DNA from: Modestobacter sp. VKM Ac-2977
GTDB taxonomy: Bacteria > Actinomycetota > Actinomycetes > Mycobacteriales > Geodermatophilaceae
Reading direction: 5' to 3'
DNA: 64,000 nucleotides
Assembly (NCBI RefSeq): GCF_026968045.1
Contig: NZ_JAPVBQ010000003.1
Span: 652,060-716,059 of the forward strand
In this document: piece by piece, positions 8,371-16,581 of the stretch
Numbering within the stretch: position 1 is the stretch's first letter
Layout: each line of letters opens with the position of its first letter
Notes under the pieces: model-generated
Told to the model about the DNA's origin: nothing
Databases searched by the model: none
Seen by the model: only the letters and a program-made list of their open reading frames with translations
Translations under genes and position numbers: made by a program

Positions 8371-8880
8371 GGGGGAGAACACCCAGCTGCGCAGGGCGAC
8401 GAACCGGATCAGGCCGATCGCGCCGGTGACCGCGGCGATCAGGCAGAGCTGGGCGATGGTGCCCACGTCGCCGGTCAGGGTGTGCAGGCCGGCCAGCGCG
8501 AGCGAGGTGGCGACCAGCCCGATGCCGGCCAGGCCGCCGCCCTCCCACTGGGCGGTGAACCAGGAGACCCGGCCGCCGGCGTGGAAGGTGAGCCGCCGGT
8601 GCATCTCGTTGGCCAGCAGGGTGGAGGCGATCGCGCCGGCGAGGTTGGCGGGCTGGGCGCCGAGGCCCTGCAGGCCGATGAACACCAGGGCGTAGAGCGC
8701 GCTGGAGACCCCGCCGACGACGACGAAGCGGGCGAACTGTGCGCCGGCGTCGTCCTGCTGCAGCCGCTCGCGCACCGCGCCTGACCGCTCACGCACCCAC
8801 GTCGGCGCGACCGCGACGTCGCACCCACCCACGCGCACGCCGCCGACGGAGGTGCGGCGGAGCAGGGACGGGCAGGTCAC
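8356..8880 (-). CDS. GtrA-family membrane protein
   Basis: Protein of 174 residues with the GtrA-like fold of four transmembrane helices: FARFVVVGGVSSALYALVF, PANLAGAIASTLLANE, GLAGIGLVATSLALAGL and AQLCLIAAVTGAIGLIRF. The terminal FVALRSWVF matches the family end. GtrA proteins are linked to flipping or transfer of polyprenyl-linked sugars for surface polysaccharides. The ~40-residue N-terminus before the domain is unusual, so an internal start is possible. The stop lies within a 15-bp tandem repeat. Confidence 0.75.
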   Translation of the reverse strand: MTCPSLLRRTSVGGVRVGGCDVAVAPTWVRERSGAVRERLQQDDAGAQFARFVVVGGVSSALYALVFIGLQGLGAQPANLAGAIASTLLANEMHRRLTFHAGGRVSWFTAQWEGGGLAGIGLVATSLALAGLHTLTGDVGTIAQLCLIAAVTGAIGLIRFVALRSWVFSPAPRD

Positions 8881-9062
8881 GGGTCCTCCTCAGGACGTGA
8901 GCACGGGTCCATGCTCGGTCAGCAGGGTCATCCTGCGGCAGCAACCAGTGGGCTGCATGTGCATTCCCGGTGCGTTCCCGCAACACTCCGTGACGTCGCT
9001 CACGCAGAGTGTCGGTACGCGCGTCGGCGTCCTGCTCGCGGTGGTGAGCCGGTCAACGGCGG

Positions 9063-9086
9063 GTTCCGGTCGGCTGCGCCGGGTAT
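9063..9086 (+). promoter_or_regulatory. Candidate SigB/SigF-type promoter
   Basis: GTTC, a 14-bp spacer and GGGTAT lie just upstream of the DUF2231-Rieske gene. The -10 element ends 10 bp before ATG 9097, so transcription from it would give a leaderless or nearly leaderless mRNA. Motif match only. Confidence 0.45.
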
Positions 9087-9096
9087 GGGCCGGTGC

Positions 9097-9984
9097 ATGA
9101 GCCTGTTCGGTGTGCTGGACCGCCTGTCCGAGGTGTCGTCGTTCGACGCGAAGCTGGAGTCCGCCCGGACGGCGGTGAACAAGGTGCTGCAGCCACAGGC
9201 GTTCCGCGACCTGCTGCACGGCACCTGGCTGGGCCATCCGCTGCACCCGATCCTGGCGATGGTGCCGGTGGGCACCTGGCTGTCGGCCGGGATCCTGGAC
9301 CTCATGCCCCCGGCCCGGCCGGCCGCCACCGCGCTGATCGGCACCGGGGTGGCGGCCAGCCTGCCCGCGGCGATGGCCGGCGCGGCCGACTGGTCCGAGC
9401 AGGACGACGCCGTCCGGCGGCTGGGGGCCATCCACGCCGCCGCCAACGTCGCCGCTCTGGGGCTGTACGTCGGCTCGCTGGTCGCCCGCGGCAAGGGCAA
9501 CGGCACGCTCGGGCGGGTGCTGGCCTACAGCGGCCTCGGCCTGGCCAGCGGCTCGGCGGCCATCGGCGGCCACATGTCCTACGCGCAGTCCTCGGGTGCG
9601 AACCACGCCGTCACCGACGCCCGGCAGCTGACCACCGACTGGATCGACCTCGGCCCGCTCGACGACCTGCCGGAGGGGCGGCCCGCGCTGCGCACGGGCG
9701 AGGGCCGGGGCACGCCCGTGGCGCTGGCCGTGGTGCGCCGGGGCGCCCGGGTGGACGCCTTCATCAACTCCTGCGCGCACGTGGGCGGGCCGCTGGCCGA
9801 GGGCACCGTGGAGCAGGTGCGCGGGTCGGACTGCATCGTGTGCCCGTGGCACGGCTCGGCCTTCGACCTGGAGAGCGGCGAGCCGCGCCGGGGCCCGACG
9901 GCGTCGGCGCAGGAGCGGCTCGAGGTCAAGTACGAGGCCGGCCGGGTGCTCGGCAAGCTGCCCAACCGGCACGTCTCGAAGTGA
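9097..9984 (+). CDS. DUF2231 membrane domain fused to Rieske [2Fe-2S] protein
   Basis: Protein of 295 residues. The N-terminal half is a DUF2231-type four-helix membrane domain (LHGTWLGHPLHPILAMVPVG and three further hydrophobic segments to about residue 165). The C-terminal half is a Rieske ferredoxin domain with the cluster ligands in CAHVGGPLAEG and CPWHGSAFDL (C-x-H ... C-x2-H), about residues 222-255. It probably transfers electrons at the membrane to an unknown partner. ATG 9097 is chosen; ATG 9085 is an in-frame alternative. The gene stands alone behind a stress-type promoter candidate. Confidence 0.85.
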   Translation: MSLFGVLDRLSEVSSFDAKLESARTAVNKVLQPQAFRDLLHGTWLGHPLHPILAMVPVGTWLSAGILDLMPPARPAATALIGTGVAASLPAAMAGAADWSEQDDAVRRLGAIHAAANVAALGLYVGSLVARGKGNGTLGRVLAYSGLGLASGSAAIGGHMSYAQSSGANHAVTDARQLTTDWIDLGPLDDLPEGRPALRTGEGRGTPVALAVVRRGARVDAFINSCAHVGGPLAEGTVEQVRGSDCIVCPWHGSAFDLESGEPRRGPTASAQERLEVKYEAGRVLGKLPNRHVSK

Positions 9985-10094
9985 CCGCCGGCGGCTGAGG
10001 CCGCTCCGGGTTGGGCAACGTGCGGTCGGTGCCCGGCCGGGTCTCCACGGGGTGACCGGGGTTGGCCGGCAGGGAGGGCGGGCATCGGAGTCAG

Positions 10095-10193
10095 GTGTTC
10101 CTCTTCTTCAACAACCGTCTCGGTTGCATGGGTTCCCTGCTGATCAGCCTCGTGCTCACCGGACTGCTCGTCCTGCTGTTCACCCTGCTCTGA
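10095..10193 (+). CDS. Small single-pass membrane protein (32 aa)
   Basis: GTG start with GGAG at 10086-10089 upstream. The product is 32 residues: a short polar N-terminus with FFNNRLGCMGS, then one hydrophobic helix (LLISLVLTGLLVLLFTLL) that ends at the stop. To my knowledge, small proteins with an FFxNRLGC start occur in many actinobacteria with no assigned function. It lies between the Rieske gene and tRNA-Lys. It is shorter than usual gene-calling cutoffs. Confidence 0.6.
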   Translation: MFLFFNNRLGCMGSLLISLVLTGLLVLLFTLL

Positions 10194-10230
10194 CCGGCCC
10201 CGGCCGACGTTCTGGGAGACTCGCCCCGCC

Positions 10231-10303
10231 GGGCCTCTAGCTCAACTGGCAGAGCAGCGGACTTTTAATCCGCGGGTTGTGGGTTCGATCCCCACGGGGC
10301 CCA
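10231..10303 (+). tRNA. tRNA-Lys (TTT)
   Basis: Cloverleaf with acceptor GGGCCTC pairing GGGGCCC with one T-G pair, D-arm GCTCAACTGGCAGAGC, anticodon loop CTTTTAA (TTT) and T-arm GTGGGTTCGATCCCCAC. The discriminator is A at 10303 and CCA is not encoded. Confidence 0.95.
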
Positions 10304-10422
10304 CTCGTGCTGGCCTGCGCGTTCGCGCCCTGGGCGACGCTCTCCGGCCGTGCTCGCTCGGTTCAGGTGCTGGCCACCTCGTCGGGTGGTCCCAGCGACC
10401 GTTCAACGGCCATGCTGGCGTC

Positions 10423-11718
10423 GTGGACACCCGCAAGCGTCTTCCGCTGGTCGTCGGCGGGCTGGTCCTGCTGCCCGCCCTGGTCGTGGCCCTGCTGCCC
10501 GGTGGCGGTGCGGCTGCTGCGGAGCAGGGCGCTGCGGCCGGGCTCCCGGACCGGATGGCCGGGTACTCCTACCTGACCGGGGACGTGTCCTCCGCTCCCC
10601 CCGGGCGTGCGGTGGCCCTCTTCCAGCACGGGTGGGGAGTGGAGTTCATGGACTTCCCGCAGGCGGTCGCGGTCGGTGCCGACGACGACGTCTACCGGCG
10701 GGTCGACCTCGCCGAGGACCGGGCCGGCCCGGAGAGCCAGGGCGACCCGGCGCCGATGCTGCTGTCCCCGGAGGGCACCCGGGTCGTCGTGGGCGACCAC
10801 GACAGCGACCGACTCGACCTGGCGGTGCAGGACCTGGCGACCGGCGAGGTCACCTCGTACCCCCTGCCAGAGGGGAGCAGCGCCGTCCCCGTGGCCTGGT
10901 CGCCGGACGGACGGCTGGTCGCCTACCTGACCGGCGACGCGGCCACGAACCCGTACAGCGGGACGCCGGTCGAGGGGGACATCAGCGTGCTCGACGTGTC
11001 GAGCGGCGAGGTCCGTGCCCTGGCGGGGGCCACGCAGGCGTCGGCGGCAGCGTTCTCGCCGGACGGCAGCGAGCTCGCAGTGCAGCACTCCGCCGCCGTG
11101 GGCGGGACCCTGGCGGTCGTCGACCTCGAGGGCGGGGGGCGGCGCGGTCTCGCCCTGCCCGCCGGGCACCAGCTCGGCGGCGCGGAGGCGTGGTCCCCGG
11201 ACGGCGCACTGCTGGCCACCTCCCGCGCGCCGTTCCCGTGCCTGGACGTGACCGACGAGGCCGAGTGGGCGGCGTGTCAGGAGCAGTGGGGCGCGATCCC
11301 CGACGTCATCGACTTCGTCGCCGCGACCGGCGAGCCCACGGAGGTCCCTCGCCCGGTGGACGGGGTGGTCGCGGAGGCGGGCAGGGTGCTGGGCTGGGCC
11401 TCGGCGCGGGAGGTGGTCGTCCTCGCCGGGCGCGACCGGGTGGAGGGCAGCGACCCGGACGAGTACTGGGTGACCCGGGTGTCCCTCGACGACGGTGCCA
11501 CCGAGCGGCTGAGCGCCGTCCCCACCGGCGGCGGCAACTACGGGGTCGGGCGCTTCCAGCTGGCCGCAGGGCTCGTGCCCGAGCTGGACGTGCGGGCCGC
11601 CGAGGAGCCCGACCGGGGACGGTGGCCGGTGACGCTGCGGGTGACCACGGCGCTGCTCGCTGCCGCAGCCGCGGGTCTCCTGGCGTCCATGCTGGTGCGG
11701 CGGGCGCGCCGCCGCTGA
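10423..11718 (+). CDS. Membrane protein with TolB/WD40-like beta-propeller repeats
   Basis: Protein of 431 residues. It has an N-terminal signal or anchor helix (LPLVVGGLVLLPALVVALL), an extracytoplasmic propeller with repeated SPDG motifs (WSPDGRLVAYL, FSPDGSELAVQ, WSPDGALLATS) and a C-terminal transmembrane helix with a basic end (LLASMLVRRARRR). GTG 10423 is used because it places the hydrophobic helix at the N-terminus; an earlier start would overlap tRNA-Lys. Function is unknown; propellers of this kind often bind proteins or wall components. It is monocistronic. Confidence 0.65.
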   Translation: MDTRKRLPLVVGGLVLLPALVVALLPGGGAAAAEQGAAAGLPDRMAGYSYLTGDVSSAPPGRAVALFQHGWGVEFMDFPQAVAVGADDDVYRRVDLAEDRAGPESQGDPAPMLLSPEGTRVVVGDHDSDRLDLAVQDLATGEVTSYPLPEGSSAVPVAWSPDGRLVAYLTGDAATNPYSGTPVEGDISVLDVSSGEVRALAGATQASAAAFSPDGSELAVQHSAAVGGTLAVVDLEGGGRRGLALPAGHQLGGAEAWSPDGALLATSRAPFPCLDVTDEAEWAACQEQWGAIPDVIDFVAATGEPTEVPRPVDGVVAEAGRVLGWASAREVVVLAGRDRVEGSDPDEYWVTRVSLDDGATERLSAVPTGGGNYGVGRFQLAAGLVPELDVRAAEEPDRGRWPVTLRVTTALLAAAAAGLLASMLVRRARRR

Positions 11719-12084
11719 CCCTGCTCCAGGACCGCGAAAGTGACTGGCACGTGCCGTGCAGAAGCGTCATCGACCGTTCCGCGGTCGTGCGCGAGAAACG
11801 ACACGGAAGGGGCCGGGGAATGGCGGGCGCAACATGCCCGATTCCTCGCGCGATCAGGGTGACCGTGCCCGAGAACGGGAAAAGTCCAGCTCAGCGCCGC
11901 GCACATGTCGACAAGACGGCTGCTGGGAGGCCGGTCATCGACCGTTCGGGTGCCCCGCACAACGATTCGGTGACGGGACCGTGATGACGGTGTGAAAGCG
12001 CGTCGTCCGGGGCGTCGGGAGCCCTAGCTTTTGGCATGTCCGCGGCGCTTCCCCAGCCGCGACGGACTGCACCGAGGAGCCCTT
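11719..12084. other. 366-bp intergenic region with repeats, probable control region
   Basis: No credible coding frame is present. It holds a 14-bp direct repeat, GTCATCGACCGTTC, at 11766-11779 and 11934-11947, and an imperfect palindrome at 11818-11844 (GAATGGCGGGC ... GCCCGATTC). Its base composition is visibly less GC-rich than the flanking genes. It precedes the small gene at 12085, the membrane protein at 12342 and then flagellin, so it may control that group. No FliA/WhiG-type promoter was recognised. Confidence 0.5.
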
Positions 12085-12342
12085 GTGACCACCCTGCTCG
12101 ACCTGGCACCCCGCCCGTCGTCCCGTTCCGTGATCCCCGCGGAGGAGGAGCTGGACCTGGCCGCCCTGCTCCAGCTCTTCGAGGCCGGCGTGGACGGCGG
12201 GGACGCCGAGGAGGACGGCGTGGACGGGACGACGCCGGTGCACACCTCCCTGTGGTCGTCGGCTGTCGCACTCCTCCGGTGGGCCCAGGGCTCCTCGCGT
12301 CGGGCCGCGAGCTGGGGCGCCGTCTCCGGTGGGTGGCAGTGA
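12085..12342 (+). CDS. Small acidic protein, function unknown
   Basis: Protein of 85 residues starting at GTG 12085 behind GAGGAG (12074-12079). The middle is very acidic (VIPAEEELDLAALLQLFEAGVDGGDAEEDG) and the end is Trp/Ser/Ala-rich. No family is recognised. Its stop TGA (12340-12342) overlaps the ATG of the next gene by one base, which indicates translational coupling to the membrane protein downstream. Confidence 0.5.
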   Translation: MTTLLDLAPRPSSRSVIPAEEELDLAALLQLFEAGVDGGDAEEDGVDGTTPVHTSLWSSAVALLRWAQGSSRRAASWGAVSGGWQ

Positions 12343-13214
12343 TGCTGATCTGGCCGGTGGTCGCAGTGGTCGGTTTCGTGGTGCTGGCCGCGCTCGTCGT
12401 GGCCCTCGCGCAGCGCTCGACCGCGCAGTACGAGTTCGAGCGGAACCAGGTGCAGGGCCAGCGTCAGCAGGCGTCGGCCGAGGCGGCGGTCCCGGTGGCG
12501 GTGGGCGTGGTGGCGGTCGCCGGCGGTGCGGCAGCCCAGGCCCAGATCGCTGAGCCGGCCAACGCAGTGGCGCGGCAGCCGGCCCCGGCCAGCGGCATGG
12601 CGGCACACCCGGCGGGCCGGCAGGGCGGCGCGCAGGGCACACCGCCGGCCTGGTGGCTGGTCGAGGAGCAGGAGGACGGCGCCCGCGAACAGGTGCTGGC
12701 GGGCCCGTTCGCCGACCCGATCGAGGCCGACTGGCTGGCGATGTCGGCACCGGCGGGTGCTGGCCGGGCCGTCTACGGTGTGCTGCGCTCCGACGGCCGG
12801 CTGATCCGCCGGCAGCTGCCGGCCGAGCGGGAGTGGCTCAGCGACCTCGGGGACCAGCTCGACCGGCTGCCCGAGGAGTGGGACGGGCCGCTGGCGGACG
12901 AGGACGAGCTCGTCTCGCTGGGGGTCGAGGTGACCGCGGCGCTGGTCGAGGCGGGGCTGCAGCTGCACGACTGCGCGGGGGAGGGCCCGGCCGGCGGCGT
13001 GTGCCTCACGCCCGAGCCCGGGCACCCGGGTGTGCTGGTCAGCTGGCACCAGCACGACCGGATGAGCCGAGACCACGTCCGCGGCGTCGCGGCGCAGGAG
13101 GCAGTGCAGCACACGATGAACGCCGCGATCGCCGAGTGCCTGCTGCAGCTGGGCTTCGACGTCCAGCCGTTCGGTGCAGCCGGGTGCTTCCTCGTGGCGG
13201 TCGACCCGCACTGA
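12342..13214 (+). CDS. Single-pass membrane protein of unknown function
   Basis: Protein of 290 residues. The N-terminal transmembrane helix (MLIWPVVAVVGFVVLAALVVAL) is followed by RSTAQYEFERNQ, an Ala/Pro-rich linker and a soluble domain from about residue 100 (PPAWWLVEEQED ... FGAAGCFLVAVDPH). The N-terminal 36 residues closely match the small protein encoded at 19874, so the two are paralogous at that end. No catalytic motif is seen. It is translationally coupled to the small gene upstream, and a strong terminator follows. Confidence 0.55.
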   Translation: MLIWPVVAVVGFVVLAALVVALAQRSTAQYEFERNQVQGQRQQASAEAAVPVAVGVVAVAGGAAAQAQIAEPANAVARQPAPASGMAAHPAGRQGGAQGTPPAWWLVEEQEDGAREQVLAGPFADPIEADWLAMSAPAGAGRAVYGVLRSDGRLIRRQLPAEREWLSDLGDQLDRLPEEWDGPLADEDELVSLGVEVTAALVEAGLQLHDCAGEGPAGGVCLTPEPGHPGVLVSWHQHDRMSRDHVRGVAAQEAVQHTMNAAIAECLLQLGFDVQPFGAAGCFLVAVDPH

Positions 13215-13221
13215 GCGGACG

Positions 13222-13251
13222 GTGGCCCGGGGCGACCACGCCCCGGGCCAC
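13222..13251. terminator. Intrinsic terminator before flagellin
   Basis: A perfect 13-bp stem, GTGGCCCGGGGCG/CGCCCCGGGCCAC, has a 4-nt loop (ACCA) and lies 8 bp after the stop of the upstream gene. It separates that transcript from flagellin. Confidence 0.75.
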
Positions 13252-13305
13252 TGTCACCATCCCGCCGCACGGCTGCGGCGGTCCACCCGGCCATGAAGGA
13301 ACAGC

Positions 13306-14865
13306 GTGGGTCTCACCGTCACCACCGGCATCGCGGCGAGGAACGCCTCCCGAGTGCTGGCGACGAACGACCAGGCGCTGCGCACGTCGCTGGAGCGGCT
13401 CTCCTCGGGCTTCCGGGTCAACCGGGCCGCCGACGACGCCGCCGGGCTGACCCTCTCCGAGGGCCTGCGTTCCCGGATCGGGGGGACGACCCAGGCACTC
13501 CGCAACGCCCGGGACGGCATCAGCGTCCTGCAGACGGCGGAGGGCGCGCTGCACGAGAGCGCCGCGATCCTGCAGCGCATGCGCGACCTCGCCGTCCGGG
13601 CGGCCAACGACGGGGCGGTGGACGTCGCCGGCAGGTCGGCCGTCCAGGCCGAGCTGAGCCAGCTCCGGGACGAGCTGGACCGGATCGCCGTCACCACCAC
13701 CTCGCACGGCAACACCCTGCTGGACGGCACCTGGGACCGGGTCTTCCAGGTGGGCGCCCAGGTCGGCGAGACGATCGGGCTGCGCCTGGGCACCGGCACG
13801 AACGCCGTCGCACTCGGGCTCGCGGACGTCGACGTCACCCGGGGCGAGCCGGTGGTGCGGACGACCGCGGCGGTGGGCCCGGACGGCACCGACAGTCCCA
13901 GCGGCGCCGCGCTGGTGTTCGAGGGCGTGACCCTGGTGGCCGGCGGCGTCGCCGCGCTCGCCGGCACCATCTCGCTCGATGGCCTGACCCTCGACCTGGG
14001 AGCGGTGAGCCATCCCGATCCCGAGGGCGACGGCGTGACCGACGCCGAGGCCGTGGCCAACCTGAACGCGGCCGCGCGGGCCGCCGGCTTCAGCTGGCCG
14101 CACGACCCGTTCCTGGACGACGGCGACGACCTGCTCGTCCGCGGCCCGCTGCCCGCCGACGACGCGACGGCGGCGGACCTGGCCGCGGCCACCCCGGTGT
14201 ACACGCCGCTGACCGGCGCGCCGCCGGTCACCGTGTGGACGGTCCCCGCCCTGCCCCCGGACAGCCCGGCGGCCGGTTCGCTCGCCTTCCTCGATGCCGC
14301 CGCGGGCGGCCACGTCCCGCGGCTCACCGGCACGGTCTCCGTCGGCGGGCGGACCCTCGACCTGGGACGGGTGTCCCTCGTCGACACCACCGGCGACCAG
14401 GTCGTCTCGCTCGCGGAGGCGCTGGAGCAGCTGGGCGCCGCGGCCCAGGCGGCCGGCCTCACCAGCGGGGACGGCGCCTTCACGGCCGTCGGCGACGACC
14501 TCGTGTTCCGCGGCCCCGTGCCCGCCGACGACGCGACCGCGGACGAGGTGCTGGCGGCCGGCCCGGTGTACCGCCCCGTCGTCGGCGCCCCGGCCGCGAT
14601 CCGCGCCATCGACCAGGCGATCGGGCTGGTCTCCGCGCAGCGGGCGGAGCTGGGGGCCGTGCAGAACCGGCTCGAGCACACGATCAGCAGCCTGGGGGTG
14701 GCCCTGGAGAACGCCACGGCCGCGGAGTCGCGGATCCGGGACACCGACATGGCCCAGGAGATGACCCTCTTCACTCGCGGTCAGGTGCTGACCCAGGCCG
14801 GCACCGCCATGCTCGCCCAGGCGAACCAGTCGGCGCAGCGTGTCCTGTCGCTGCTGCAGGTCTGA
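13306..14865 (+). CDS. Flagellin
   Basis: Protein of 519 residues that polymerises into the flagellar filament. The N-terminal D0/D1 region (about 1-160: LSSGFRVNRAADDAAGL, NARDGISVLQTAEGAL) and the C-terminal D1/D0 region (about 430-519: TAAESRIRDTDMAQEM, MLAQANQSAQRVLSLL) are canonical. The surface-exposed middle (about 175-429) holds two copies of an ~87-residue module (220-306 and 342-429). The start is GTG 13306 with AAGGAA upstream. No other flagellar gene adjoins it, and no FliA/WhiG-type promoter is evident. Longer than minimal flagellins because of the duplicated module. Confidence 0.92.
   Translation: MGLTVTTGIAARNASRVLATNDQALRTSLERLSSGFRVNRAADDAAGLTLSEGLRSRIGGTTQALRNARDGISVLQTAEGALHESAAILQRMRDLAVRAANDGAVDVAGRSAVQAELSQLRDELDRIAVTTTSHGNTLLDGTWDRVFQVGAQVGETIGLRLGTGTNAVALGLADVDVTRGEPVVRTTAAVGPDGTDSPSGAALVFEGVTLVAGGVAALAGTISLDGLTLDLGAVSHPDPEGDGVTDAEAVANLNAAARAAGFSWPHDPFLDDGDDLLVRGPLPADDATAADLAAATPVYTPLTGAPPVTVWTVPALPPDSPAAGSLAFLDAAAGGHVPRLTGTVSVGGRTLDLGRVSLVDTTGDQVVSLAEALEQLGAAAQAAGLTSGDGAFTAVGDDLVFRGPVPADDATADEVLAAGPVYRPVVGAPAAIRAIDQAIGLVSAQRAELGAVQNRLEHTISSLGVALENATAAESRIRDTDMAQEMTLFTRGQVLTQAGTAMLAQANQSAQRVLSLLQV
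13963..14592 (+). repeat. Duplicated ~87-residue module in flagellin variable region
   Basis: Copy 1 is 13963-14223 and copy 2 is 14329-14592. Both share the pattern GT[IV]S[LV]xGxTLDLGxVS, an alanine-rich helix, then GDDL[LV]xRGP[LV]PADDATAx[DE] and PVYxPxxGAP. The copies have diverged to roughly half identity by eye, so the duplication is not recent. Confidence 0.8.
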
Positions 14866-14872
14866 CCGGGCG

Positions 14873-16546
14873 TCAGTCCGCGTCGGCCCAGGACTCGACG
14901 ACCGAGACGTCGAGCGGGAAGTCGACCGGGAACGAGCCGAACAGCAGCCGGCCGGCCTCCGCCGCTGCCCGGTGCACTGCCGCGGTCACCTCGTCGGCGA
15001 GGTCGGCGGGGGTGTGCACCACGACCTCGTCGTGCAGGAAGAACACCAGGTGCGGGCGGTCGGCGAGCTCCCCGGCGTCCCCGAGCTGCCAGAGCCGGTT
15101 GCGCAGGTCGGCCAGCCAGCACAGCGCCCACTCCGCCCCCGTGCCCTGGACGACGAAGTTGCGGGTGAACCGGCCCCACGCGCGGCGGTCGCGGGCCCGG
15201 TCCTCCGGAGCCACATCGTCATCTGACGGTTCCAGGGCGCGCTCGGCCCAGGCGCCGGTCGGCGGGGGAGAGCCGCGACCGAGCAGCGTGTGCACGACCT
15301 CGCCCCGCTCGCCGGCCCGGGCGGCCTCCTCGACCAGGCCGATCGCCCGCGGGTAACGGCGGGCCAGCCGGGGGAGCATCCGCCCGCTCTCGCCCCGGGT
15401 GCCGCCGTACATCGCGCCGAGCATGCCCAGCTTCGCGTCGCTGCGGCTCGGCACGGCGCCGCTGTCGACCATCGCCTGGTACAGGTCCGCCGCACGGGCG
15501 GCCTCGGCCATCGCCGTGTCGCCGCTCATCCCGGCGAGCACCCGTGGTTCCAGCTGGGAGACGTCGGCGACGACGAACCGCCAGCCGGCGTCGGCGACGG
15601 CCGCCGGCCGGATCTGCACCGGCACCGACAGCGCGCCTCCGCCGGAGGACGCCCACCGGCCGGTCACGACCCCACCGGGCAGGTAGGTGGGGCGGAACCG
15701 GCCGTCGCGCACCCAGCTGTCCAGCCACGCCCAGCCGTACGCCGTGAGCAGCCGGGCCAGCTTCTTGTACTCCAGCAGCGGCGGGATGCCGGGGTGGTCC
15801 AGCTGCTCCAGCGTCCAGGACCGGGTGTCGGCCACCGGCAGCCCCGCGGTCTGCAGCGCCCGCAGCAGCTCGCCGGGGGAGTCCGGGTTCAGCTGCGGCG
15901 CCCCCAGGGCGGTGCGGATCTCCGGCACCAGCCGTTCCAGCTCCGCCGGCCGCTGCCCCCGCAGTGGTCGTGGGCCCATCAGCTCGGTCAGCAGCCGGTC
16001 GTGGACGTCGGCGCGCCAGGGCAGCCCGGCGTGCGTCAGCTCCGCGGCCACCAGCGCACCGGAGGACTCCGCGGCGAGCAGCAGCGCCAGCCGGCCGTGG
16101 TGCGGCGAGGCGGCCAGGGCCGCCTGCTGCCGGCCGTGCTCGGCGCCCGCGTCGAGCCGGGCGGCCAGGTCGTCGAGGGCGAAGAGGGCGTGGTCCTCGG
16201 CGGCGACCGGCGCGAGCGCGTCCCAGGCCGCGGCGTCGTCCCCGGTGAGGAACGCCTGGTCGACGAAGGGGGAGTGGCGCAGCAGTGCCCGGCTCAACCG
16301 CAGGTCGGAGCAGCGCTCGACCCGTACCCCGGCCGCGAGCAGCCCCGGGTACCAGCGGGTGGTGTCGTCCCAGACCCAGCGGGTGCGTGCGCGCTGTCGG
16401 ACGAAACCAGGCAGCTCCTCCTCCACGAGCCGCACCGGCGCACCGGCGCCGGCGAGCGGGTGCGCCTCCACCTGACCGGGCGCCGGGCGGACCAGCAGCA
16501 CCCGCTCCGGGACGCCGCCGTCCTGCACCGGACTGCCCGAGGTCAC
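14873..16546 (-). CDS. Bifunctional 3'-5' exonuclease/DNA polymerase (Pol I family, no 5' nuclease)
   Basis: Protein of 557 residues in the actinobacterial family of stand-alone Pol I-like enzymes. An N-terminal exonuclease-like region (about 1-190) is followed by the polymerase domain. Motif A reads VADVSQLEPR (near 327), motif B reads RSDAKLGMLGAMYGG (near 369) and motif C reads FFLHDEVVVH (near 504). Motif A departs from DYSQIELR and motif B lacks the usual Phe, but the catalytic Asp, Lys and HDE remain. GTG 16546 is preferred for length; GTG 16528 is possible. Probably repair synthesis. It lies 35 bp downstream of a small zinc-ribbon-like gene. Confidence 0.85.
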   Translation of the reverse strand: MTSGSPVQDGGVPERVLLVRPAPGQVEAHPLAGAGAPVRLVEEELPGFVRQRARTRWVWDDTTRWYPGLLAAGVRVERCSDLRLSRALLRHSPFVDQAFLTGDDAAAWDALAPVAAEDHALFALDDLAARLDAGAEHGRQQAALAASPHHGRLALLLAAESSGALVAAELTHAGLPWRADVHDRLLTELMGPRPLRGQRPAELERLVPEIRTALGAPQLNPDSPGELLRALQTAGLPVADTRSWTLEQLDHPGIPPLLEYKKLARLLTAYGWAWLDSWVRDGRFRPTYLPGGVVTGRWASSGGGALSVPVQIRPAAVADAGWRFVVADVSQLEPRVLAGMSGDTAMAEAARAADLYQAMVDSGAVPSRSDAKLGMLGAMYGGTRGESGRMLPRLARRYPRAIGLVEEAARAGERGEVVHTLLGRGSPPPTGAWAERALEPSDDDVAPEDRARDRRAWGRFTRNFVVQGTGAEWALCWLADLRNRLWQLGDAGELADRPHLVFFLHDEVVVHTPADLADEVTAAVHRAAAEAGRLLFGSFPVDFPLDVSVVESWADAD

Positions 16547-16581
16547 CGCGGCAGTGTCCTGGACGGGTACGACGCGACCGC

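Noticed and set aside
13252-13305. FliA/WhiG-type promoter in front of flagellin
   Set aside because: No TAAA/TCAAG-N15-GCCGATAA-like sequence could be found in the short leader or in 11719-12084.
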